Part shown: positions 25,461 to 34,540 of the stretch, piece by piece
How positions within the stretch are numbered: position 1 is the stretch's first letter
Layout of the letters: each line of letters opens with the position of its first letter
NCBI RefSeq assembly: GCF_007713685.1
Contig: NZ_VMRJ01000003.1
Span: forward strand, 676,752 to 740,751
Reading direction: 5' to 3'
From: Hymenobacter setariae
Lineage (GTDB): Bacteria > Bacteroidota > Bacteroidia > Cytophagales > Hymenobacteraceae
Length of the DNA stretch: 64,000 nt
Translations under genes and position numbers: made by a program
The notes under the pieces: generated by a model
Database searches by the model: none
Told to the model about the DNA's origin: nothing
The model's input: only the letters and a program-made list of their open reading frames with translations

Positions 25461-26642
25461 ATGAAGCCACTTATTCAGTATCTCACTACGGCAGCCCAGG
25501 TGGCCGACGTAGCTTCCCACCTAGCCACTCTGCCACGCATCGGCATCGACCTAGAGTTTGACGACAACCGTTATCGCTATGGCCGCCACTTAGCCCTCAT
25601 CCAAGTCTTCGATGGCGAAGCGGTATACCTCATCGACCCGCTGCCGCTTGAGCCCGACATGGCCGCTGGCCTAGAGCCGCTGTTTGCCGTACTGCGCGAC
25701 CCGGCCGTGGCCAAGGTGTTCCACTCTTGCAAATCGGATATTCTGCTGCTCGATGAGCTGTTTGGCGTGCATTGCCGCAACATCGTCGATACGAGTGTGC
25801 AATTCACGTTGCTGGCCCTGGAGGATAATAATATCTCCCTAGGTCGCCTCATCCAGAGCGAATTGGGCTTTGAGGTGGACAAGGGTGAGCAGAAGTCGAA
25901 CTGGCTCAAGCGCCCCCTCACCGAAGCCCAAAAGGAATACGCCGCCAACGACGTGCTCTACCTCTTCGAGCTGACCGACCGCCTAGCTGCCCGCCTCCAA
26001 GAGCAGGGTCGCGCCCAGTGGGCCCAAGAAGAAAACCACGCCTTAGAGGCTGTGCGCTACGGCCGCGATGAGCTGCGCCCGCACCTGCGGCTGGCCGGCA
26101 AGTACCGCATCTCGCCCGGCGAGCTGCCGCTGTTTCGGGAGCTGTATGCCCTGCGCGACCGCGTGGCGCGCCAGCTCGACCGCCCCAGCTACATGGTGCT
26201 CAGCAACGACCGCCTAGCCGAGCTCACGCGCCAGCCTATTGCCTCGCACGGCGCGCTGCGTGGGGCTGGCGGCTTGCACCCCGACCTCAAGCGCTCGCCC
26301 TACGCCGATGAGCTGATTGCCCTGGCCAGTGCCGACCTGGCGCCCGACGGGCCCCTGCCCGCCGACCAGCGCCGGCCGCAGCCTTTCCGCCGCCGTTTCA
26401 ATGGCCCCGTGGCGGCCCGCGCCGAAGCTCGCGAAACGCTTTTGCAAGCGCTCAAGAACCACCTAGCCGCCGACTACAGCCCGGTGCTGGCTAATACTGT
26501 GCTTAGCAACCGCCTCATCGGCGACGTGGTGGAGCAGGGTAGCCTGGCCGCTCTGCGCCCCTGGCAGCGCCAGCTACTGAGCGAAACCGCCAGCCAGCAC
26601 GGCCTGCCTCTCGCCGACCTCGACGGCCCATTGGGCGCCTAG
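25461..26642 (+). CDS. rnd: Ribonuclease D
   Basis: A 393-residue 3'-5' exoribonuclease of the DEDDy group. Exo I motif IGIDLEFDDNRYRYG (D30, E32), Exo II around VFHSCKSDILLLDELFG, and Exo III YAANDVLYLFEL with the Tyr and Asp are all intact. An HRDC domain follows (about 210-290), with a second helical C-terminal domain as in the E. coli enzyme. It trims tRNA and other small RNA 3' ends. The start was placed at ATG 25461 because a promoter box lies immediately upstream and the family begins near this residue. Confidence 0.93.
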   Translation: MKPLIQYLTTAAQVADVASHLATLPRIGIDLEFDDNRYRYGRHLALIQVFDGEAVYLIDPLPLEPDMAAGLEPLFAVLRDPAVAKVFHSCKSDILLLDELFGVHCRNIVDTSVQFTLLALEDNNISLGRLIQSELGFEVDKGEQKSNWLKRPLTEAQKEYAANDVLYLFELTDRLAARLQEQGRAQWAQEENHALEAVRYGRDELRPHLRLAGKYRISPGELPLFRELYALRDRVARQLDRPSYMVLSNDRLAELTRQPIASHGALRGAGGLHPDLKRSPYADELIALASADLAPDGPLPADQRRPQPFRRRFNGPVAARAEARETLLQALKNHLAADYSPVLANTVLSNRLIGDVVEQGSLAALRPWQRQLLSETASQHGLPLADLDGPLGA

Positions 26643-26650
26643 GTAACGGT

Positions 26651-26756
26651 AGCTTGGTTTTATAGCACGAGCGCCGCTTGCATCTTGCGTCTAGGTAAGC
26701 TGGTATAAGCTATCCTGACGCGGATGCGAGCGGCGCTCGTGCTATAAAACCAAGCT
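26651..26756. repeat. Long inverted repeat (type C)
   Basis: Two arms of 34 bases (26651-26684 and 26723-26756) pair with about one internal mismatch; they start AGCTTGGTTTTATAGCACGA. The 38-base centre contains no gene. It lies between two same-strand genes, and no other copy is in the window. Confidence 0.75.
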
Positions 26757-26780
26757 ATTTTCAACCAACCCTAGGCTCCC

Positions 26781-28763
26781 GTGAAGCTGCTTTACTTGCT
26801 GTTGTGGCTGCTAGCCAGCCCAGCTCTGGCGCAAGAAGCGCTGGTGCTGCGCGGCTTAGTGCTCGATGCCGATACGCACCAGCCGTTGCCCTTCGCGCAA
26901 GTAGGTATTGCGGGCAATAAGCTGGGTACGAGCACCAACCAAGAAGGCCGCTTTGCATTGCGGGTGCCCGCGGCCTACGCCACTACCGAGCTAGAGGTGG
27001 CCCTGCTGGGCTACCGGCGCTACACCCGGCCGTTGCCGCCACTGCCGGCGCCCGAGCTGCGCATCGAGTTACAAAGTAGTCCGGCTACCCTAGGCGCCGT
27101 GGCCGTGTCGTCGTCGGTGACGGGCATCATTCGGGAAGCGGTGGCGCGCATTCCGCGCAACTACTCCACGCGGCCCACGCGCCTGACGGGCTTCTTCCGC
27201 GAGTCGGACGACCATGGCGCTGGGCACGCGTATGATTACCTAAGCGAGGGCGTGTTGCTAGTGTACAAAGCGCCCTATCAGCACCCCAACGACGATGGGC
27301 AGGTGCAGATTTTGGAAGCCCGCAAGGTGGACCTGCGCGATACGCTACATTCAGCGCCGGGCCTGCTTCAGATAGAGTGGTCGGCAGGGCCGTTTGTGCC
27401 GCACCGGTTTGATTTTGTGCACAATCGGGCCGAGTTTATTCAGCCTTTCCAGTTCAAGAACTACCAGTACCAGCTCACGCCCCAAACCACGTTTCAGGGG
27501 CGGCCGGTGTACGTCATTGCCTTTGGCCCGCGGCCGGGCACCGACCGGGCCAATTTTGCTGGCGAGCTGTACATTGATGAGCAGAGCTACGCCTTTCTGG
27601 GGGCCGCTTGGCACCGCACGCCCAGCGGCATCCGCCGCGAGCACGTGCTGAGCTTTCGGGCCACCGAGCGCGCCTACCGCGTGGCCTACCAGCAATACGC
27701 CGGGCGCTGGCACCTCAAAAGCATCTGGTACAATACCCTAGGGTCGCCGGTGGCTGGGCAGGCACGGCGGCACCTAGCCGAGTTTCAAACCACGGCCATC
27801 GACACGGCCCAGGCTGCCCCCATCCCATACCCCGAGCGGGCGCAGTACAACGATATTTTTCTGCGGGCTCCCACGCCCTACGATTCGACGTTCTGGAAAA
27901 ACTACACGACGCTGCTGCCTGCTAGTCAATTGCAGCTCGATTTGCTCGACCAAGCGCGCCAGCAGCAAGCCGAGCAGTTGCTAGCTGCCCCTGCGCCTGT
28001 CGTCACCGAGGCGGCACCTAGTCCGGCCGTTACCTCGCTGCCCGCCCGGCGCTGGTGGCAGGGGCGGCTGCGCTATACCTACGGCCTGGGACTGCTGCCT
28101 GTAGCAGCTGCGGAGAGTGCCCTAGGTGTGGACATAGCGCCGCCGGGCTCCGCTTTCCGAGCAATGGCGACCACGGAGGTGCGGCGCCGGCGCGTAGCGG
28201 CCAGCTATCAGCTAGGCGTGCAAATTGAGCTGCCGCGCCACCTAGCTCTATATGGCCTGACGCGGCATGCGCTGGGCCAGCTAGCGGGCGATGGCTGGGA
28301 GGCCGGCCTGAGTTGGGAGCGCCACCTGAACCCGCGCGGCCGCCCCGTGCTGGGGCGCCTAGGTGTGGCCTACCTGCGCCAAAGCCTGAGCCGCGACCTA
28401 GGCACCTTCGACAACCCCGACGCTAGCCTGCGCCTGGCCGGCGCTGAGCTGGCCACCGACCGCCTCGCCCTCAGCCTCCAGCGTCTCACCGATGCCATTC
28501 AGCCTAAAATGGGCTTGGGCGTGGAGCTGAGCCACCAATGGCAGGCTGTGGCTGACCTAGGCTACCTGTGGCCTGTGCGCACCCGCACCCAGCTGCTGGC
28601 TACGGAGCAGGGCGGTTTCTTCCACAGCGATAGCGAAGGTACCCTTAATCTCCCCGCCAGCGAGGTGCAGCTGACCGTGGACGGCCAGCCAGCCATGGCG
28701 GCTCCCTGGCAGTTGGGGCGGTGGCAGCTGAGTGTAGGCCTGCTCTACCGCCTAGGCAAGTAG
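26781..28763 (+). CDS. DUF5686/carboxypeptidase-regulatory-like outer-membrane protein
   Basis: A 660-residue exported protein: signal peptide (MKLLYLLLWLLASPALAQ), CarboxypepD_reg-like domain (about 20-105, LRGLVLDADTHQPLPFAQV), then a beta-rich region with aromatic-alternating strands that could be an outer-membrane barrel or a surface domain. The middle part (IIREAVARIPRNYSTRPTRLTGFFRE) resembles proteins annotated as DUF5686 or carboxypeptidase-like in Bacteroidota, a guess from memory. The start is GTG at 26781, directly at the signal peptide. No T9SS tail is seen. Function is unknown. Confidence 0.75.
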   Translation: MKLLYLLLWLLASPALAQEALVLRGLVLDADTHQPLPFAQVGIAGNKLGTSTNQEGRFALRVPAAYATTELEVALLGYRRYTRPLPPLPAPELRIELQSSPATLGAVAVSSSVTGIIREAVARIPRNYSTRPTRLTGFFRESDDHGAGHAYDYLSEGVLLVYKAPYQHPNDDGQVQILEARKVDLRDTLHSAPGLLQIEWSAGPFVPHRFDFVHNRAEFIQPFQFKNYQYQLTPQTTFQGRPVYVIAFGPRPGTDRANFAGELYIDEQSYAFLGAAWHRTPSGIRREHVLSFRATERAYRVAYQQYAGRWHLKSIWYNTLGSPVAGQARRHLAEFQTTAIDTAQAAPIPYPERAQYNDIFLRAPTPYDSTFWKNYTTLLPASQLQLDLLDQARQQQAEQLLAAPAPVVTEAAPSPAVTSLPARRWWQGRLRYTYGLGLLPVAAAESALGVDIAPPGSAFRAMATTEVRRRRVAASYQLGVQIELPRHLALYGLTRHALGQLAGDGWEAGLSWERHLNPRGRPVLGRLGVAYLRQSLSRDLGTFDNPDASLRLAGAELATDRLALSLQRLTDAIQPKMGLGVELSHQWQAVADLGYLWPVRTRTQLLATEQGGFFHSDSEGTLNLPASEVQLTVDGQPAMAAPWQLGRWQLSVGLLYRLGK

Positions 28764-28834
28764 CGCCGTGTCAAACCCACCTAGGGCGTTAATTTTGGTC
28801 GCGCCCGGTAGTCTCAACCGGGCAGTGCTCGCCC

Positions 28835-29941
28835 ATGACGGACCCCTTGCTGCCAACTACTCCGCCCAAGCCGCCCCGCCGGCCAATGACGGGCTGGGCG
28901 TTTTGGCGGCAGGTGGCATTCTGGGTGGTTTTGGCGCTGCTGGCGCTAGTGGGCGGCGTATTGCACCGGCTGCTGTATCAGCCCAATGTGCTCGCAAATG
29001 TGGACGGACCCGCTTACCTCTACATTCAGCCGGGGGCAAAGCAGGAAGAGGTGCTAGACTCGTTGCGCCAGCCCGGGCTGCTAGAGCGGCCCATTGACTT
29101 TGTAGTGCTGGCCAGCTTGCGCAAGTTTGGCACCAAGGATAACCCCACGCACCCCGGCCGCTACACCCTGCCCGCCGGCCTAGGCAACCTAGAATTGCTA
29201 CAGCTGCTTGAAAGCGGCCGGCAAGACACGCTAGCGTTCACGCTAAAGCCCTTTCACTACCTGCCGCAGTTGCCGCGCCAAGCCGGTCGCCAGCTTTTTC
29301 TCGATACCGTGCAGCTGCATAAGCTGCTGGCCGACAGTACATACCTGGCTACTCATTTTAAGCTCGATACGACCACCGTGCGCACCCTATTTATTCCGGG
29401 AACACTACGGTTGTTTTGGCCCACGCCAGCGGCGGCTTTTCTCGACTCAGTGGCCGCTCGCCACCGCCGCTTCTGGACGGCAGCGCGGCGGCAGCAGGCC
29501 GATTCGCTAAAAATGACCCCGGTGCAAGTAGCAGTGCTGGCCAGCATTGTGCAGCGCGAAACGGCCCAGCCTACCGACGAGCCGCTCATTGCGGGGGTGT
29601 ATCTCAACCGCTTGCGCCGAGGCCAGCCCCTGCAAGCCGACCCCACGCTGCTGTGGCCCCTGCACGGCCTAGGTACCCGGAAGCGCGTGCTCAACGTGGA
29701 TAAGAAGGTCGATTCGCCCTACAACACCTACCGCCACAAAGGCTTGCCGCCGGGCCCCATCACCACGCCTTTCCCGCAGACGCTCGATGCCGTGCTGCAC
29801 CCGGCGCACCACAAGTTCGTGTTTTTTTGCGCCCGGCCCGATGGCAGCGGCTTCTCCGACTTTGCCGAAACCTACGCCGACCACAAGCTCAATGCCCGCC
29901 GCTACTGGCAGCATTTAGACAGCCTGAAAATCAAAAAATAG
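28835..29941 (+). CDS. mltG: Endolytic murein transglycosylase MltG
   Basis: A 368-residue YceG/MltG protein with a Pro-rich cytoplasmic tail, one membrane segment (about 26-48), a LysM-like section and the lytic domain. The catalytic Glu is E242 in SIVQRETAQPTDEPLIAGVYLNRL, followed by the conserved LQADPTLLW and SPYNTYRHKGLPPGPI. It cleaves nascent peptidoglycan glycan strands in the periplasm and sets chain length. Cell-wall recycling (anmK) is encoded about 1 kb downstream. A repeat element follows the stop. Confidence 0.95.
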   Translation: MTDPLLPTTPPKPPRRPMTGWAFWRQVAFWVVLALLALVGGVLHRLLYQPNVLANVDGPAYLYIQPGAKQEEVLDSLRQPGLLERPIDFVVLASLRKFGTKDNPTHPGRYTLPAGLGNLELLQLLESGRQDTLAFTLKPFHYLPQLPRQAGRQLFLDTVQLHKLLADSTYLATHFKLDTTTVRTLFIPGTLRLFWPTPAAAFLDSVAARHRRFWTAARRQQADSLKMTPVQVAVLASIVQRETAQPTDEPLIAGVYLNRLRRGQPLQADPTLLWPLHGLGTRKRVLNVDKKVDSPYNTYRHKGLPPGPITTPFPQTLDAVLHPAHHKFVFFCARPDGSGFSDFAETYADHKLNARRYWQHLDSLKIKK

Positions 29942-29943
29942 TC

Positions 29944-30047
29944 TGTCATTGCGAGGAGGCACGACGAAGCAATCTTTCCTACACCGCCTTGCTTACGTTA
30001 GCTAACGTAAAGGGAAGATTGCTTTGTCGTGCCTCCTCACAATGACA
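29944..30047. repeat. Family A inverted repeat, best-conserved copy
   Basis: Arms of about 37 bases (TGTCATTGCGAGGAGGCACG... and its complement) pair with three mismatches. The core CGACGAAGCAATC is shared with other family A copies. The tip holds an 18-bp perfect palindrome, TTACGTTAGCTAACGTAA (29993-30010). No open frame is inside. Confidence 0.85.
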
Positions 30048-30082
30048 TATGCCATTCTTATTATTAATTGATAGATAGTAAA

Positions 30083-30535
30083 ATGCGTCTTGTTATTCAG
30101 CGCGTCCGCGAAGCCTCCGTAACGGTCGAAGGCACCATCACCGGCCAGATTGGGCCGGGCCTATTGGTGCTGGCTGGCTGCGCGCCCACCGACGATGAGG
30201 CCGCCCTCAACTGGATGGTACGCAAGCTTGTTAATCTGCGTATTTTCTCGGATGAGAACGGCCAGATGAACCTAAGCGTGCGCGATACAGGCGGCCAAGT
30301 GTTGGTAGTGAGCCAATTTACGCTGCTCGCCGATGCCCGCAAGGGCAACCGCCCCAGCTACGTGGGCGCCGCTCCACCGGCCGTGGCCGAGCCGCTTTAC
30401 CAGCGCTTTGTAGCCCTGGTGGCGCAAGAGTTAGGCCAGCCTGTGCCCACCGGCATCTTTGGGGCCGACATGCAAGTACGTTTGCTTAATGACGGACCCG
30501 TCACGATTATTCTAGATTCTCCTACTGCCTCCTAA
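30083..30535 (+). CDS. dtd: D-aminoacyl-tRNA deacylase
   Basis: A 150-residue Dtd enzyme, which hydrolyses D-amino acids off tRNA. The hallmark SQFTLLAD (catalytic SQxT region) and the GxPV-like NDGPVTI motif near the C terminus are present, as is the usual start [17 protein letters not shown]. The open frame extends five codons upstream, but the family begins at MRLV, so ATG 30083 is used. Its stop overlaps the next start (TAATG), making it the first gene of a three-gene overlapping operon. Confidence 0.96.
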   Translation: MRLVIQRVREASVTVEGTITGQIGPGLLVLAGCAPTDDEAALNWMVRKLVNLRIFSDENGQMNLSVRDTGGQVLVVSQFTLLADARKGNRPSYVGAAPPAVAEPLYQRFVALVAQELGQPVPTGIFGADMQVRLLNDGPVTIILDSPTAS

Positions 30536-30891
30536 TGACCCTCGACCAAGCCCAAGCCACCGTAGATGAGTGGATTACGACCACCGGCGTGCGCTATTTC
30601 AGCGAGCTTACTAACATGGCCATTCTCACCGAAGAAGTGGGGGAGGTGGCCCGCCTCATTGCCCGGCAGTACGGCGAGCAGTCGTTTAAGGAGTCGGACA
30701 AGGGCCGCGAGCTGGGCGATGAGTTGGCCGACGTGCTCTTCGTAGTCATCTGCCTGGCCAACCAAACCGGCGTGAACCTCACCGACGCCCTAGCCCGCAA
30801 CCTCGCCAAGAAAACCCAGCGCGATGCCACCCGCCACCGCGACAATCCTAAGCTAGCAGGCGACTCTACCGCGCCTGCCTCCGACCTATGA
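30535..30891 (+). CDS. MazG-like nucleotide pyrophosphohydrolase
   Basis: A 118-residue all-alpha NTP-PPase of MazG type. The metal-binding motifs are present: EEVGEVARLIAR (ExxE type) and ELADVLFVVICLANQ (ExxD). The enzyme family cleaves (d)NTPs to NMP and pyrophosphate, cleaning the nucleotide pool. Start overlaps the dtd stop by one base and its stop overlaps the anmK start by four (ATGA), showing translational coupling. Substrate cannot be read from the sequence. Confidence 0.9.
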   Translation: MTLDQAQATVDEWITTTGVRYFSELTNMAILTEEVGEVARLIARQYGEQSFKESDKGRELGDELADVLFVVICLANQTGVNLTDALARNLAKKTQRDATRHRDNPKLAGDSTAPASDL

Positions 30892-32048
30892 ATGCGCAGC
30901 TAACCAAGCTAGTACAACTTGCCGACCAGCCGAGTCGGCGTATTATCGGCCTGATGTCGGGCACCTCGCTCGATGGCCTCGACGTGGCCCTGTGCCGCTG
31001 CACCGGCCACGGCGCCACCCTCGATGTAGTGCTCGAACACTTCGCCACCGTGCCCTACGAAGTCGAGTTTCAGCAGCGTCTGCGGGCCATTAGCCAGCCC
31101 ACGGTGCAGCTGCAAGAGGTGGTGCTACTACACGCCGAAGTGGCTCGCCGCAACGCTGCCGCGGTGCTGAATTGCTTGCAGCAGTGGGGCGTGGTACCCG
31201 CCGAGGTAGACGTGCTGGCCAGCCACGGCCAAACCATTTGGCACGCGCCGCGCCACCAGCACCGGCGGGCCGAGTTTGGGCACCATGCCACGCTGCAAAT
31301 CGGCGACGGCGACCACCTAGCTCACCTCACGGGCATCGTCACGCTCTCCGATTTCCGGCAAAAGCACGTGGCGGCTGGCGGCGAAGGTGCCCCGCTGGCG
31401 CCGTTTGCCGACGAGTTGCTGTTTCGGCAGCCGGGCACCGACCGCCTGCTGCTTAATCTAGGCGGCATTGCCAACTTCACGTATCTGCCCGCCGATGGTG
31501 GTCCCGCCCAGGCCACCGATACCGGCCCCGCCAACACCCTGCTCGACCACGTGGTGCGCCAGCACTACCCCCAGCAGACGTATGATGCGGGCGGCTACCT
31601 CGCGGCCCAGGGCCACGTGCACGCAGGCTTGCTGGCGGCGCTACTCAGCCACCCGTTTTTTGCCCAAGGTTTTCCCAAGACTACTGGTCCCGAGCTGTTT
31701 TCGCCCACTTATTTGAAGTCTAGCCAGGCCAAAACCTCCACCACCAGCCTGCCCGCGCCCGACTTGCTCGCTACGCTCGTGGAGCTTACGGCCACCGGCG
31801 TGGCTCAGGCTGCTAGGCACTACCTAGGGCCCCAGCCCACAGCCGAAATCCTCATAAGCGGTGGCGGGGCGCACAATGCTACGCTGCTGGCGGCCCTAGG
31901 CCGGCACCTGCCCACTGCCCGCCTGCTCAGCACCGCCAAGGCCAGCGTGCCGCCCGATGCCAAGGAAGCCATTCTCTTCGCAGTACTGGCCAACGAGACG
32001 CTGGCTGGCCACCCTACGCTGAGCCTGGGTAAGATTTCGTTACCCTAG
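30888..32048 (+). CDS. anmK: Anhydro-N-acetylmuramic acid kinase
   Basis: A 386-residue AnmK, which opens and phosphorylates 1,6-anhydro-MurNAc from cell-wall turnover to give MurNAc-6-P. Motifs seen: LMSGTSLDGLDVALC at the ATP site, SHGQTIWHAP, NLGGIANFT, DTGPANTLLDH and SGGGAHNATL. The fold is of the ASKHA kinase type. It is the last gene of the dtd-MazG-anmK unit and is followed by a perfect long hairpin. No murQ etherase is in the window. Confidence 0.96.
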   Translation: MNAQLTKLVQLADQPSRRIIGLMSGTSLDGLDVALCRCTGHGATLDVVLEHFATVPYEVEFQQRLRAISQPTVQLQEVVLLHAEVARRNAAAVLNCLQQWGVVPAEVDVLASHGQTIWHAPRHQHRRAEFGHHATLQIGDGDHLAHLTGIVTLSDFRQKHVAAGGEGAPLAPFADELLFRQPGTDRLLLNLGGIANFTYLPADGGPAQATDTGPANTLLDHVVRQHYPQQTYDAGGYLAAQGHVHAGLLAALLSHPFFAQGFPKTTGPELFSPTYLKSSQAKTSTTSLPAPDLLATLVELTATGVAQAARHYLGPQPTAEILISGGGAHNATLLAALGRHLPTARLLSTAKASVPPDAKEAILFAVLANETLAGHPTLSLGKISLP

Positions 32049-32065
32049 GTAACCACGGTGTGTTT

Positions 32066-32182
32066 ACCCCACCCCCGGCCCCTCCCCTCCGGGAGAGGGG
32101 AGCCGACCGTGAGCAAACGTAAGCGAACGCTATTAAGTCGTCAGGCTCCCCTCTCCCGGAGGGGAGGGGCCGGGGGTGGGGT
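32066..32182. repeat. Long inverted repeat (type D), perfect 39-bp arms
   Basis: Arms at 32066-32104 and 32144-32182 are perfectly complementary over 39 bases, extremely GC-rich (ACCCCACCCCCGGCCCCTCC...). It lies between convergent genes and could stop transcription, but it has no T run of terminator type. Confidence 0.85.
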
Positions 32183-32211
32183 ATTACGTTAGGGCTGCCC
32201 TAGGTCTTACT

Positions 32212-32652
32212 CTACCGATTTTTGATTCCAAAGCCCAGTACCTGCCGTGCGGTGGTGTCGCTAAAAGTTACTTCGAGTAGCACTGGTGGCGGGCGGCGAG
32301 CCGAGTCACTGGCAAAGGAAAAGCGGTAGAACCACGGCTCGTGTCCGCCACCCTCACTTAGCCAAGTACCTAGTTTGTATAGCTCTACTGCTTGCCCGCG
32401 CTGCTGCCCTAGGTGCCGTAGCGGCCCGGCCGCGGTCGCAAATGCTGTTGGGGGGAGCGTGGCCCGCACCTCGGGCGCCAGGCGCTGGTAGGCGGCCGGA
32501 TAGTCGGCACGCAGTACTTCGCTCAAAAAGCGCCGCGCCACTTGAGCCTGGGTAGGCCTGGGCGTAGGCTGGAAGCCCAGCGCAGCCACCAAACCCAGCA
32601 GTAAAGCGACCGCGCTAGGCCATAAATAGGGAGTAGGGGCGCGTAGTGGCAA
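32212..32652 (-). CDS. Unknown membrane-anchored protein
   Basis: A protein of about 146 residues with one N-terminal hydrophobic segment (PSAVALLLGLVAALGF) and a soluble alpha+beta part of about 110 residues that could be NTF2-like (FLSEVLRADYPAAYQRLAPEVRATLPP), as in DUF3887/DUF4878-type proteins; this is a weak fold guess. The open frame begins at 32709, but that ATG lies inside the terminator of the upstream ftsB-like gene. TTG at 32652, giving MPLRAPTPYLWP, is the more likely start. It is convergent with anmK. Function unknown. Confidence 0.65.
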   Translation of the reverse strand: MPLRAPTPYLWPSAVALLLGLVAALGFQPTPRPTQAQVARRFLSEVLRADYPAAYQRLAPEVRATLPPTAFATAAGPLRHLGQQRGQAVELYKLGTWLSEGGGHEPWFYRFSFASDSARRPPPVLLEVTFSDTTARQVLGFGIKNR

Positions 32653-32691
32653 GGAACGAGTAATTGGTGGCGGAAGGTGAAGATACACGAC

Positions 32692-32727
32692 ATAAAAAAC
32701 GCCCGCCATTCTCGGAACAGCGGGCGC
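32692..32727 (-). terminator. Terminator of the FtsB/DivIC-like gene
   Basis: On the minus strand CGCCCGC and GCGGGCG form a stem followed by TTTTTTATG. It lies 35 bp beyond the stop of the septum protein gene and overlaps the first codons of the longest version of the next frame. Confidence 0.7.
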
Positions 32728-32761
32728 TTCTTATAAAAGCAGTTGTCAGCAGACCTAGAGC

Positions 32762-33079
32762 TTACTTATCCTCTTCCTTAGGCACCAGCACAAATACGTC
32801 CTCTCCGGGGCGCTTCATGAGGTACTTCTCGCGGGCAAACTTTTCGAGCAGGGCCGGCGAGCTTAGCAGCTCGGCGCGGTCGTGCTTCACGGCCTCAATG
32901 CTCGACTCGTAATATTCTTTCTCGTTGCGCAGCTCTTTCCACTTGCGGTACATGTCATACTGCTTGCCTAGGTCGTTGCCATCAAAAAGTAGCATCCACA
33001 CCACAAAGGCCGCGCCAGTGAGGAAGTAGAAATTGCGCAGCACGCGCAGGATGGGGAAGAGGAAGGCGGGGAATTGCAT
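32762..33079 (-). CDS. FtsB/DivIC-type septum formation initiator
   Basis: A 105-residue bitopic protein: one membrane segment (about 10-30, NFYFLTGAAFVVWMLLF), then a coiled coil (about 38-75, KWKELRNEKEYYESSIEAVKHDRAELL) and the conserved end ALLEKFAREKYLMKRPGEDVFVLVP. This layout is typical of FtsB/DivIC, which links early and late divisome proteins. The frame is open upstream to 33139, but that part runs into the enolase terminator, so ATG 33079 (MQFPAF) is chosen. Placement directly after eno is the same as for ftsB in many bacteria. Confidence 0.9.
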   Translation of the reverse strand: MQFPAFLFPILRVLRNFYFLTGAAFVVWMLLFDGNDLGKQYDMYRKWKELRNEKEYYESSIEAVKHDRAELLSSPALLEKFAREKYLMKRPGEDVFVLVPKEEDK

Positions 33080-33110
33080 GGCCAAAAATGAGCTGATTAC
33101 AAAGCTAAGC

Positions 33111-33150
33111 AAAAAAGAAGACCCTGCTTCGACTAGCAAAGCAGGGTCTT
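33111..33150 (-). terminator. Enolase terminator
   Basis: On the minus strand AAGACCCTGCTT and AAGCAGGGTCTT form a perfect 12-bp stem followed by CTTTTTTGC. It lies about 25 bp past the enolase stop. Confidence 0.88.
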
Positions 33151-33174
33151 CCGTAGCTAGAAGCCGGCGGCTTC

Positions 33175-34470
<1,296 letters not shown>

Positions 34471-34517
34471 CTATGAGGTGCTGCCCTAGGGTGCCACGAG
34501 TGGCTAGGCCAGCCGGG

Positions 34518-34525
34518 CAAAGGTA
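34518..34525 (-). promoter_or_regulatory. -7 promoter box of eno
   Basis: TACCTTTG on the minus strand matches TAnnTTTG, 71 bases before the eno ATG. It lies just past the stop of the upstream glycosyltransferase gene, so eno can be transcribed on its own. Confidence 0.5.
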
Positions 34526-34540
34526 AGGTCAGGCACCTAG

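Noticed and set aside
33080..33139. Longer start for the FtsB/DivIC-like protein
   Set aside because: It reaches into the enolase terminator hairpin and the added residues are not family-like.
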